Notes under the pieces: model-generated
What the model saw: the letters and a program-made list of their open reading frames with translations, nothing else
Told to the model about the DNA's origin: nothing
Databases searched by the model: none
In this document: positions 12,001 through 19,700 of the stretch, one piece after another
How the letters are laid out: every line of letters begins with the position of its first letter
Position numbering within the stretch: the stretch's first letter is position 1
Program-made: the position numbers and the translations under genes
Assembly: GCA_023459055.1 (NCBI GenBank)
Contig: JAEWVR010000020.1
Location: forward strand, 62,001-126,000
Source of the DNA: Fibrobacterota bacterium
Lineage (GTDB): Bacteria; Fibrobacterota; Chitinivibrionia; Chitinivibrionales; Chitinispirillaceae
Length of the DNA: 64,000 bases
Direction of reading: 5' to 3'

Positions 12001-13602
12001 TATGGGTATTTGGTTGTTCTTTCTGCTTTAAGTTCTGAACAGTTAAAAAAACAGGTACAGAATCTACAGGCGCACATAAAGCAAAGACCAGATTTGTCAA
12101 TGAACAATCTCAGTTATACACTTTTGGTTGGACGAATGCATCTCTCTCACCGGTTTGCATGTGTAGTTCGTAATCAACCGGAATTGATTCGTCTGTTAGA
12201 CCTGTGGCTTGAAAACGGAAAAGGAAATCAAATATATGCATCAGAAATAAAGGATAGTGATATTCGGGAACAGGCATCTTTAAAGGATTATGCTAATCAA
12301 AGAATCAAAGAATGCAAAGAGAATGTAGATGCTGTAAAGTATTTGGAAAATTTAGCAATCATTGCTGATCTTTATAGTCAGGGTTATACACTGGATTATC
12401 AATCCCTTTTTAGCAAGGATTCAAAGCGAATTCCATTACCTACATATCCGTTTGCAAAAGAACGGTATTGGGTTGGAGTGGAGAGAAATGTAAATGCGAA
12501 ATCAACTAATGTGAAAACAATGGGAATGCTCCATCCGTTGGTTCATGTCAACACGTCAGACTTTAATCAGCAAAGTTATGCTTCGGTTTTCAATGGAAAT
12601 GAATTTTTTCTGAACGATCATCGGGTTAAAATTAATAACACGACTCAGAAAGTTTTACCTGGCGTTGCGTATTTTGAAATGGCTCGTGCCGCTATATCGT
12701 TAGCATCTCCGGAACAAACTATGTCAAACATATTGGAATTGCGAAACGTTGTATGGTTGAAACCGATTATAGTAACATCAGAAAAACAGGTTTCTATAGC
12801 ATTGTTTAAAGATAATGGAAATAGCAACAATTCAGATCTTATTGAATATGAGATATATACTCAGGAGAAAACAACTGATGGTCATTTTGTTGAAAATGTT
12901 CATTGCCAAGGTCAAGCGTTATTTGTGTGTCAATCAGATCCCGTTAACATTGATATTGGACATCTTATGCAACAAATGAAAAAGGATATATTTGAAGCGC
13001 CGTTATTATATAAAAAGTTCGCAGAAATGGGTTTGGAATATGGAACTGGGCAGCAAGGTATCACTACAGTTTTCTTAGGAAAAGATCAATTGTTAGCGCA
13101 GCTACACTTACCTTCAAAGATCGATAATGTAAATAACAACGTAAATGATTATGTATTGCATCCAAGTCTTGTGGACAGTGCGTTACAGGCATCAATATGT
13201 TTGTTCTTAGACTTGAATCACCTTCCTGGAAATCCATTTGTACCATTTACATTGACTAGCTTAAAGTTATTCTCTGCTTGTACAAAAGAAATGTTTGCAT
13301 GGGTAAGATTTTCAAATAATAGCCGAACTGTAAATGAGTCTAATGGTCAATCAATTGTAAGCGTTGATATTGATCTATGTGACAGACAAGGAATTGTGTG
13401 CTTACAGATGCGAGGGTTCGTTTCTCGCATTTTAGAAAGTAATGTGAAAACAAATGTGTCAAAAGCAATCATAAATTCAGTCGTGTATGATGATGTAAAC
13501 GAAAATGAAGATGATGTTTCATTTGACAGTATCCGTTATAAAAAGTTAATTGACAGTGTTTTGAATAATGAAGTTTCTATTGATGAAGCAGCAGAGTTTT
13601 AA
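1..13602 (+). CDS. trans-AT polyketide synthase, 5'-truncated
   Basis: Giant modular PKS subunit without any AT domain. Its frame is open to base 1, where a KR C-terminus (serine-rich FFSSVSA and the DYA tyrosine region) is readable, so the first ATG at 76 is internal. Domains by residue counted from base 76: ACP 118-193, KS 248-650, DH-like 690-960, ACP 996-1072, KS 1118-1550 (Cys1293), DH 1730-2015, KR 2035-2490, C-methyltransferase 2540-2880 (LEIGAGTG), tandem ACPs 2915-3005 and 3050-3135, MDR-type ER 3197-3525, KS 3546-3965 (Cys3710), DH 4150-4455, short helical C-terminus 4470-4508. The first KS has Asn537 where HGTGT normally has His, so it should not elongate. The middle module has DH, KR, MT and ER and should give a fully reduced alpha-methyl unit. 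The last KS-DH needs KR-ACP from the next protein, 11 bases downstream. Domain order is read from motifs; specificity is not claimed. Confidence 0.96.
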   Translation, partial: LQFVIFFSSVSAIIPSFGNGLSDYAMANAYMDYYAIANDKRIPVVSIQWPSWKETGLGEVKSQAYINSGLLSISNNEGLRILDRVLSNLKDSVVMPLVIEPDKFNLENLLRVSKPAQTQSSSISTDNYKAKKDLGKGNTNTESAIQNWICSLMEIELKLKEGEIDVETSFTDYGVDSILFAQIIAKINKELEIKLDPSIFFEYTTINAVSVWLQANHSEAVSKRFSLKTTEPDLQLKELKPTHVSQVNPFLSAPKTLLDKNRFAIHTRNLSTEKIAVVGMSCRFPGAKNINEYWKLLSQGKIAIGPIPQDCWGIKTDYYAGLIDDVFGFDPNFFLISQEDAQVMDPQALVLLEETLKAIYNSGYTHQEINGKNVGVYIGARSPKSFDIKSLDNARNPILAVGQNYLAANLSQFFNLKGPSLVIDTACSSSLVGMKMAVEAIRSGTIDSAIVGGVSLLTDTTAHEVFARRNLHAADGMFHILDKRASGVVIGEGCGVVYLKPLSDAIRDGDTIYAEIAGISINNDGRTAGPATPNIEAQKEVMNLALRESDCSKENIAYLEVNGSGSEITDLLEIKAIASVYSRMAQTPLYLGSMKPNIGHPLCAEGIASFIKVALMLHYQQLVPFLSGQVPLEHFSIVNSGFDFPRQNQQLTMDYAALNCFADGGTNAHVIIKRCDQRITDIKRTSLVLPAMQRVDVRTFKTLEKKRNLSHIFKKSKVWNQVLTVDHPVLTNHKVYGLELLPGLAWIDLLFQWYEEAGYSYETIELKNLSIYRPLIVTETEPVNLLITTKEVEEGVWNVEVSQASPNQSKDSLEGLYITAEVRLVDPVNFDETIDIIEICAKATNKWDLNAIYQQYRTQDVVHTGMMKADGIVLSTDDAIWVNVQLLDREDCGNYRFHPTLIDGSGIGANVLFNSSFDTNDKQLYLPLFYESFKASKQFGGDCYTRIKKNTVEIKEELQSFTMEFFTSDGIKIGELKNFKNKLVRNSGLINLTSITNEQDATKKNKSTKDTIGKLTSLSFDSMELMLKSIIASQLNVAAEEISENKGYYELGLESAMLLDVVKSIESILSVNLSPILLFEHTTISALSKYLTETYELPNETNLQNVKTVKQITLKRKLVANVNTTHLPINSSLSNTATHPAVMDIAVVGIAGRYPQASNIVEFWNNLKAAKDCITEIPQERWDYGIFDGLKSPSGKPMSRWGGFIDNVDCFDPLFFNISPKEAEVLDPQERLFLEVCWEAIEDAGYTPVNIVKSEGMNKRKPVGVFVGVMHKDYTLLQNEAVYEGQKIPLSLNYAPIANRVSYFCNFHGPSMAVDTVCSSSLTAFHLALESIKKGECLVALAGGVNLSLHPNKYQSYGLSDFHSSDGRCRTFGEGGDGYVSAEGVGAILLKPLQAAINDGDHIYAVVKGSNINHVGKVSGITVPSPIAQGEVIADCIQKCGIDSETISYIEAHGTGTSLGDPIEIQGLKRAFETFTSKTQFCALGSVKSNIGHSEAAAGISGLTKTILQLQHRILVKSLHSEKINGYLDLKSSPFYVQSKTEEWKLPEEPQNKLRRAGVSSFGATGANAHIILEEFPRANNSVQTHNSKGVLLPLSAKNLERLKEYACRLLDFLENNPKTDIRDMAFTLQTGRLAFDERLVIATTSIDDAVMKLKSWLEGRSFSHDILHENIKSSGGISRIFESDEDLQDAVNRLVTKKKMKRLAEFWVKGLELDWNKLYEEEPVQRISLPTYPFAMDRYWIDKTSTHKTITTQAEVIHPLLHNNTSDLSQQRYTTTFTGSEFFIRDHLVNGQMVLPGVAYLEMARVAMDEAMPAAGKSKVLDLQNVVWLQPLIIKENKDVSITLSTTDGMLVDFEIKSVSDDQKTVYCQGQASYSHLVNLNKIEIEKLKAKMQTGIIDTMSIYAAYNKMGIHHGKTLQGIETVYHGDRQLLVQICIPKAIENTSTDYLLHPSLMDSAFQATLGLILDQDNYSNSSILPFAMQSIRIFSECKKDMFAWVRFSKEYKEEDNRSLCYDIDICDESGIVCVQIEGLSSRRLVERFEQKQIVCNDDGESDTNLQSLVPVWKSVQIEDDKRISISGSTKILLLGLNKDLLDWVSKSYPKSFYRQIPEDATIESITSIIKECDFDQLLWIAPDVEKSEKCKDVKIEHIIAQQEIGVISVFRIIKALLSAGFAYKELCWTIITSKTSVVKNNDQIISTHAAVSGLSGSLAKEYPHWNLRLLDVENIQCVAANECFTLPWDKQGNGLAYRSGEWFTQGLAAIETTNNGVCGYKEHGIYVVIGGAGGLGEVWSQFMIEHYKAKIVWIGRKKLNDDISKKINELSSNGSAPVYITADASNLDSLELAYKKIVELYPRIDGVVHSAIVLLDQSLTNMEEKTFRAGLSAKVDVSVNMERVFGKQDLDFMMFFSSVNSFVRGPGQANYAAGCTFKDCFAQSLNVQHKYPVKIMNWGYWGNVGIVADDVHKKRMERLGYGSIGVDEGMNALKMLIDSDVSQMVLIKITHQNPVADLHVQEKIICSPNNEQTMLFQINKDLEMHYSSEQIHALQKALPDKSMESLITEILASTLASLGFFTEDNLSISDFLLGKQTKAHYQRWLSSSITFLQRQNVLNGNRTFTNKVKQLPDLMSEWESAKIVWSSNTDLQAKVNLLDACLKGLSGILNGRQLATDIMFPESSMRLVEGIYKGNVLSAHYNEVLCKVLLEIIKQKIKNDKDCKIRILEIGAGTGGTTAILLPALKEFSDTISEYCYTDLSKAFLMFAEEQYQPKFPALKTAIFDVTKPLASQSIASEYYDVVIATNVLHATPDIRETLRNSKALLKNKGILLLNEMSNWSLFNHMTFGLLEGWWLHTDSVLRINGCPGLADTKWNDVLIEEGFESIWFPANKIHNLGQQIIVASSNGIIRQKVVKNANVKPAAKLVTDYTLEKTIPIKSIPKTSPVTTSGITEQMIQSHVKEALRNCIGSSLKIKSEQIENDRRFSDYGVDSIIAVQLINQINKRLEIILQTTVLFDYSTLDQLAKYIIEEHHQTICDFLQKRDLNVLPEKENEFTIKVEDISRKNSTDHVLEAHTVYTTNSITEQMVLDHVKEVLQLCISTSLKMMPNQIETDHSFSDYGVDSIIAVQLINQINQKLNILLQTTVLFDYSTLEQLVKYIITEHYNIIYQNLLKSQPQSVQENLIADNKKIINRPAIEVNRNRFFKQNEQRNKKIQIISDNSDSAFKYHRVIIERPGEIQDVTIQEAQLQSLEPNKVCVAIRAFSLNFGDLLCVRGLYPTMPPYPFTPGYDASGIVIAVGQSVSKVKVGDTVIVEAGESLGAHATAMICEQSQVTIKPKSMSFVDACALPVVGITMVDAFRKAKLKKGESILIQTAAGGTGLIAVQLAKYYGATIFATAGSKHKLEFLKSLGVSYCINYIKDDFEAEIHRLTKGKGVDVVINTLSGDAIQKGMNCLAPGGRYIEIAMTALKSAKSIDLSTLSNNQSFFSIDMRKLGFMNPETLDSYRKELLSLYGQGVITPTICKTYSFESIHDAYQALSDRNNIGKIVVTIPAEFQVDANRFTESVHANHKEMQNDSIAIIGMSGRFAESESLEEFWQKLKDGKDLIKEVVRWDPSECVSPESIRKNYCTQGSFVDSIDKFDPLFFRISPLEALYMDPQQRVVMEESWKALEDAGYAGKSMDEKLCGVYVGNKGSDYSKLFTDEPPEQSFWGNAGSVIPARIAYYLNLHGPAVSVDTACSSSLVSIHLACQGLWTGEIEMALAGGVFLQSTSEFYQLCNRAGMLSPKGRCHAFDSKADGFVPGEGVGIVVLKKLSDALRDGDDIRGVIVGSGINQDGATNGITAPSARSQERLELSVYERFNINPETIQVVEAHGTGTKLGDPIEYGALTRSFRKYTEKKQFCAIGSVKTNIGHAVSAAGVASVLKILLSLKHHQIPPSLHFEKGNSAIDFDSSPFFVNTELREWDVDGDLKRKAAISSFGFSGTNAHLVIEEAPINKGVDIQSYGYLVVLSALSSEQLKKQVQNLQAHIKQRPDLSMNNLSYTLLVGRMHLSHRFACVVRNQPELIRLLDLWLENGKGNQIYASEIKDSDIREQASLKDYANQRIKECKENVDAVKYLENLAIIADLYSQGYTLDYQSLFSKDSKRIPLPTYPFAKERYWVGVERNVNAKSTNVKTMGMLHPLVHVNTSDFNQQSYASVFNGNEFFLNDHRVKINNTTQKVLPGVAYFEMARAAISLASPEQTMSNILELRNVVWLKPIIVTSEKQVSIALFKDNGNSNNSDLIEYEIYTQEKTTDGHFVENVHCQGQALFVCQSDPVNIDIGHLMQQMKKDIFEAPLLYKKFAEMGLEYGTGQQGITTVFLGKDQLLAQLHLPSKIDNVNNNVNDYVLHPSLVDSALQASICLFLDLNHLPGNPFVPFTLTSLKLFSACTKEMFAWVRFSNNSRTVNESNGQSIVSVDIDLCDRQGIVCLQMRGFVSRILESNVKTNVSKAIINSVVYDDVNENEDDVSFDSIRYKKLIDSVLNNEVSIDEAAEF
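817..2960 (+). other. Non-elongating KS followed by unusual DH/PS-like domain
   Basis: The KS keeps the active Cys402 (TACSSS) and the NIGH His575, but the HGTGT His is Asn537 (NGSGS). Loss of this His blocks decarboxylative condensation in known KS0 domains. The following DH-fold domain has an intact H-x3-G-x4-P motif (HKVYGLELLP). Its second motif keeps Asp but has Ile where Gln or His is usual (DGSGI). KR-ACP / KS0-DH-ACP is the layout of a dehydrating bimodule. The altered second motif also allows a pyran-synthase-like or isomerase-like role. The choice between these is inference. Confidence 0.8.
9665..10650 (+). other. MDR-family enoylreductase domain placed after tandem ACPs
   Basis: Medium-chain dehydrogenase/reductase domain within the first PKS protein, with a GroES-like part (SLNFGDLL, PGYDASG) and a nucleotide-binding loop (QTAAGGTG). 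It lies downstream of two near-identical ACPs and directly upstream of the next KS, not in the DH-ER-KR position usual in cis-AT PKSs. ER after ACP is a known trans-AT arrangement. With the DH, KR and MT of the same module it should give a saturated alpha-methyl unit. Confidence 0.85.
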
Positions 13603-13720
13603 TAGAGGTAAAAATGAAAAACGAACTAAAAAGAATATATCAAGAGTTATCTTGTGGTAAGCTTTCCAAAGATGAAGCTTTGGAAAAAATCAAATCAATT
13701 AAAATGCAAGGCCAAAACGA
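13480..13720 (+). other. Docking segments joining PKS proteins 1 and 2 (DH|KR split)
   Basis: Protein 1 ends in a short acidic helical stretch (KLIDSVLNNEVSIDEAAEF). Protein 2 begins with a related one (IYQELSCGKLSKDEALEKI). The pair resembles the four-helix-bundle docking elements known from trans-AT PKSs. The stop and the next start are 11 bases apart with an AGAGGT ribosome site between them. The module KS-DH / KR-ACP is completed across this joint. Docking function is inferred from position and helical pattern only. Confidence 0.65.
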
Positions 13721-16700
13721 CATGGTTGGTACATTGCTCGCAACACCTGTATGGAGTGAATCTTCAATTGCTGCTTCATCTAATGAAAATCAATTACTTT
13801 TTGAACACCAAAATATTGTTTTGCTCGGGTTTGAAAAACTAAGTATAAATGAGCTCCAAAAAGAAAGTGCTAATTGTAATTGGATTCAATTACTGGTAGA
13901 AAAGCAAATAAGCGTGGCTGAAATTTATATGGATACGGCATTAAAATGCTTTGAGATAATACAGAATATTCTGAATGGAAAACCTGAAGGAAAGATTCTT
14001 TTTCAAATTGTCATTTCCATTACTGAGGATCAATCAATATATGCAGGGCTGATGGGATTACTAAAAACTGCTACTTTAGAAAACCCTAAATTTGTTGGCC
14101 AGTTAATTTTTACAGACCCTGATATTAGTGAAAATGAACTGGTAAAACAAGTACTGGAAAATAAGGCAAATAAACCAGAATCAATGATAAAGTATGTCCA
14201 TAGTAAAAGATATGTGTCGCGCTGGACAGAAGAGCATCAAAAAAATATTAAAAGAAAAATTCCATTTAAAGATCGTGGAGTTTATCTGGTTACAGGTGGC
14301 CTTGGTGGGTTGGGAATTTTGCTAGCAAAAGAAATTATTAAAAATACAAAAAAAGCAAAAATTATTCTGATTGGGCGTTCGGAATTAACTAATGAGAAGA
14401 AAAAAGTACTGGATGAACTTTTAGTACAAAGAAAAACTGTTGAGTACCGTCAAGTAGATATTTCTAAATATGATCAAGTCAAGGATCTTATTGGAACTAT
14501 TATATCAAAATATAAGCAGATTAATGGGGTTATACACAGTGCTGGTGTAAATTTAGATAATTTTATCATAAAGAAAACACCTGATGAATTTAGAAGTGTA
14601 ATGTTATCAAAAGTTAATGGAGCTTACAATCTTGATCTGGCATGTCAGAACCTTGATCTTGACTTTATGGTGTTTTTCTCATCTGTAAGTTCTGTGTTGG
14701 GGAATCTAGGCCAGGCAGATTATGCTGCTGCTAATGGTTTTATGGATCAATATGCAATATCCCGAAATCAAATAGTAAATAATAAGCGAAGAGGAAGAAT
14801 ACTTTCGATAAATTGGCCTTTTTGGCAAGATGGCGGAATGAGTATAGAACCGGCAAGTCTGGATGTGCTTAGGAGTACAATCGGTTTATCACCAATTCAA
14901 ACCACATCAGCCTTTGACACCTTATATAGATGTTTGAATTTAGTTGCCGGTCAAATTCTCGTAATGGAAGGAGATTTTGCTAAAATACGCAACACTTTAG
15001 AAATCGGTTTAGAAAGTAAGCATGTTATAAGAACAATTGAACAAAAAATTAATACATCAAGACAAGTTGGGACATCCGAAATCAATGAGATTAGTCTTAT
15101 TGAGAAAACGCAGGAATTTTTATGTAAGCAATTTTCATCATTATTAAAAATGTCACCAAATCAGATAGATCCTCAAGCTCCGCTCGAAAAATATGGAATT
15201 GACTCTATCATGGCTATGAATATGACAAATCAACTGGAAAAGACATTTGGTACGTTGTCAAAAACTCTGTTTTTTGAATATCAAAATATTAGAGAACTCA
15301 CATCATATATGATCAAATCGCATGCAGACACTTTGAGATCACTCTTTTCAGCTGATGTAACTGTAAATAAAAAAGATCAATCGAATACGATTGATAGAAC
15401 CGGGCCGACTAATCAACCTGTAAATAACACGATTAATAGCAGACGGTTGAGCCGTCTAAATCGAGTTGCTCCAACAGTAAATACACAATCATCAACAGTT
15501 GATGATACTATCGCAATAATTGGTTTAAGCGGAAGATATCCAGAATCGGAAAATATTCAGGAATTTTGGCGTAACTTGCGTGATGGTAACGATTGCATAA
15601 TAGAAGTTCCTAAGGAACGTTGGGATTGGAGAAAATACTACAGTGAAGACCGAACAAAAAGTGGCCGTCATTACAGTAAATGGGGTGGTTTCATAAAGGG
15701 TGTCGATGAATTTGATCCAAGATTTTTTAATATTTCTCCACGAGAAGCAGAATCAATTGATCCGCAGGAACGGTTATTTTTACAACATGCATGGATGGCA
15801 ATTGAAGATGCTGGCTACACACGTTCAACTTTACAAATACCGCATGAAAATGACTTATCTGGACAAGTTGGTGTTTACGCTGGTGTAATGTATGGAGAAT
15901 ACAATTTATCGGGTTGTCTTGCAAGTATTGCAAATAGAGTTTCATATGTATTGAACTTACATGGGCCAAGTATAACACTTGACACGATGTGTTCATCATC
16001 TCTAACAGCAATACATTTAGCTTGTCAAGATTTGAAAAATAGACGAACGAATATGGCGATTGCAGGGGGTGTTAATGTCACGATACATCCTAATAAATAT
16101 ATGATGCTTAGTGCAGGGCAGTTCATATCGAGTGATGGCCATTGCCATAGCTTTGGTGAAGGAGGGGATGGGTACATTCCTGGCGAAGGAGTGGGTGTCA
16201 TAATCTTAAAAAGGTTATCAGAAGCTCAACGTGATGGGAATCATATCTACGCGATCATCAGAGGATGCGCTCTTAATCATGGGGGCAAAACAAATGGATA
16301 TACTGTTCCAAATCCGCATGCTCAGGCATCTGCAATAAGCAAGGCACTGGAAGAATCAAAAACGGATCCCCGTCATATCAGTTATTTAGAAGCACACGGA
16401 ACCGGTACAAAGCTTGGAGATCCAATTGAGATTACTGCACTAAGTAAAGCATTTAGCAAGTTTACAAACGAACGTGGATTCTGTTTGATAGGCTCCGCTA
16501 AGTCAAATATAGGTCATTGCGAATCCGCTGCAGGTATTGCTGGACTAACTAAAGTTTTATTACAAATGAAATATCAGCAGATTGTACCTTCGTTGCATTC
16601 TAAAAAATTGAATCCTCATATCGATTTTGAAAAGACTCCTTTTATTGTCAATCAGAATTTAGTGAAATGGGAAAGACCGGTTATTAATAATCAAGTTATA

Positions 16701-19700
16701 CCACGTATTGCAGGTATTTCTTCTTTTGGAGCAGGCGGATCAAATGCCCATATAATTGTTCAGGAATATGTGCATGAAATAGAGATTGATCAATTAAATT
16801 CAGTAGAAGTTCCAAATACAAAGGTAATAATTCCATTATCTGCGAGGACAAAAGAGCAATTATTACAAAAGGCACAAGATCTTTTAAATTTCATACAATA
16901 TACAAAAGAAGATAATGCTGGAAAACAAATTAGTCTGATCGCAATGGCGTATACCCTGCAAATCGGTAGAGAATCGATGGATGAACGATTAGGATTTATT
17001 GTTAGTACAGTTGATCAACTGGCTGGAAAATTAAATGCTTATATTAAGAATGAAAGTCATGTTGAAGATATCTATCAGGGACAAGCAAAACGAAATAAAG
17101 AGTCTTTTACTCTTTTTACAACTAATGTAGATTTACAACAAACAGTTGAAACGTTGATTGAAAGCAATCAAATATCAAAATTGCTTGAATTATGGGTTCA
17201 TGGATTGGATTTAGACTGGAATAAATTATATGGTGATATTAAACCAGCTCGTATAAGTCTGCCTCATTATCCGTTTGCCAAAGAGCGCTATTGGAATGAT
17301 AAAGAAAGCATTACAGACAATGTTTTGAAATCAGTATCAACAAATTTTCTACATCCTTTACTGCATATAAATACATCAGACCTAATGCAACAAAGTTACA
17401 CTTCGACGTTTACAGGAGAAGAATATTTCCTTTGCGATTTTAAAGTGGAAACCGTAAATGGTGCAAATCAAATAATACTTCCGGCAGCAATATGTCTGGA
17501 GATGGCTCTTGCTGCCATTGAGAAAGCTCTGCCAGTCCAGGAGTTGCGTTCATTCATGTTTCAAGATATTGTTTGGGCTCATCCATTTGAGATTACTGCG
17601 AACAATCCTTTAACTATTACTCTATTTCCAAAAGATAACAACAAAATAAATTTCGAGATATTTGGTTATAATAACAGTCAAGAAATTGTTTGTTGTCAAG
17701 GACACACTGCAATTGTTAGCAGTCAATCGATACAATCAAAACTTGATATTGAGAGACTTAAGAAGCTGATGAATGAAGGTATATTAGATCGAACTTCTAT
17801 TTATGGATATTATACTAATCTTGGATTTAATTATGGTCCATCTTATCAAGCGCTGTCATCTATTTACAAGGGAAAAAAGCAATTACTAGCGTATATAACT
17901 TTACCCGCAATCTTGGAATCAAGTGCAAAGGAATACAAACTTCATCCCATTTTAATTGACAGCGTTTTTCAAGCCGCTATTGGACTCTTTGAGAATTATA
18001 CTCAGTTTCCTGGATATCCATCACTTCCTTTATGCATAGATTCCATTCGAACAATATCGGACTGCAAAAATGAAATTATTGCATGGGTACGATTATCAAA
18101 TGGCACATCGGAAAATAACGGAATAAAGTTAGATATTGATTTATGTGATGAGTTCGGTAATGTATGTATTCAGATATGCGGAGTAGCATATCAAGATGTA
18201 CAAAAGGCTCAAAAAGTACAGGAATTACACGTAAATACTTTTGATTCACTCAAACAAAATATATCAAAGCCGACAGCTTTGGTATCAAGACAAATCATTG
18301 TACCTTCCCTTGAGTATCGAAAAAAGTCATCTGTTGAAAATCCGCTAAAAGAATTCAATCTGCTTGATAAAGAAAAACCATCTGGAATAACACTGGTTGA
18401 TCCAAATAAAGATTATTTGCAAAGTTTACAAGCAGCATCAATTGAAAAACCGGTTGTTATACTCCAGAGTGTATTTGAAGTCAATAGAGATGTCGATAAT
18501 GGTTTTCAAAATTGCTCTGTTGATCTTTACGATTGCGGAAATGGAATGTTTGCAATTCACATTGGAACATTTGATTGTAAAAACAAACTTTCAAAAGAAT
18601 TAATAGAACGACTTTTACAAGTAATAGAGGCTGTTCTGAAGGAATCATCTGTTAAAGTTCTGACTCTGTTTGGTAGTGATAATGTTTTCCTTAACGGAGG
18701 ACGATCATGTGTAAATGATGCAATTGAATTAAAATTGTATCAAGCGATCATAGATTTTCCTTATCCGATCATTGCAGCAATGAAAGGTAATGCTATAGGG
18801 GCAGGTTTTTTGGTCGGTGCATTATGTGATTTTATGATCTGTAATAAAACTGCAAATTATTATTATACAGACATACAAGAAGGGCTTTATCCAACAAATT
18901 CAGAAGATAATTTACTAAAAAAGAGATTTGGAGAAGTTCTCGCTAACGATTTCTTATATATTAATTCAACATTTACAGGAGAGCATCTTAAGCTAGGTGG
19001 ATGGACCTGTCCGATATTGCCACTTCAACAGGTGGATGAGTATGCACAAATATTGGCAACTACTTTGTCAAATAAGTCCCAGGAGTCATTGCGTTTGTTA
19101 AAAAAACATATGGCTCGGCATATGGTAAAACTTGTTAACGAATTAGAAACAGGGAATATCATAAAATATGATTACCAAAAAGTAAATGAACAAGTGCAAC
19201 TACAATCAAAAGCTAAAAATATTCATCAAGAAATAATCTCAGAAAAAGTATTACTGATACGAATTGCTCCTGAAAAGAAAGCATCTGAAATTAAAACACT
19301 TGTTACTGAATTAAGAAATGTTTTTTCTCAGATAAGTAAAAAACCTCAATTTAAGTCAATTATTCTTATAAATAACTATTTTGATTTAATGTCAGATAAG
19401 GAACTGGTATCATATACGAAATTGATATCGGATTTTGGTCATATACTGCTTGAATCACCAGTTCCAGTAATTGCTTCATTAGAAACTGATACAAAAGGTG
19501 TCGCATTGTTTTTAAGCCAATTTTGTGATGCTTGCGTTTATAGTGAAAAAGGAAAATATTCTGTTGGATTGTTACCACAAGACTCTGATTTGTTAAAGCA
19601 AGCCGCTATGATTTATTCTTATAGATTCGGTAATAATTACTGTAAAGAATTTATGTTTACATGTGCAGAATACTATGGTTCTGAGTTAAAACAAAAAATA

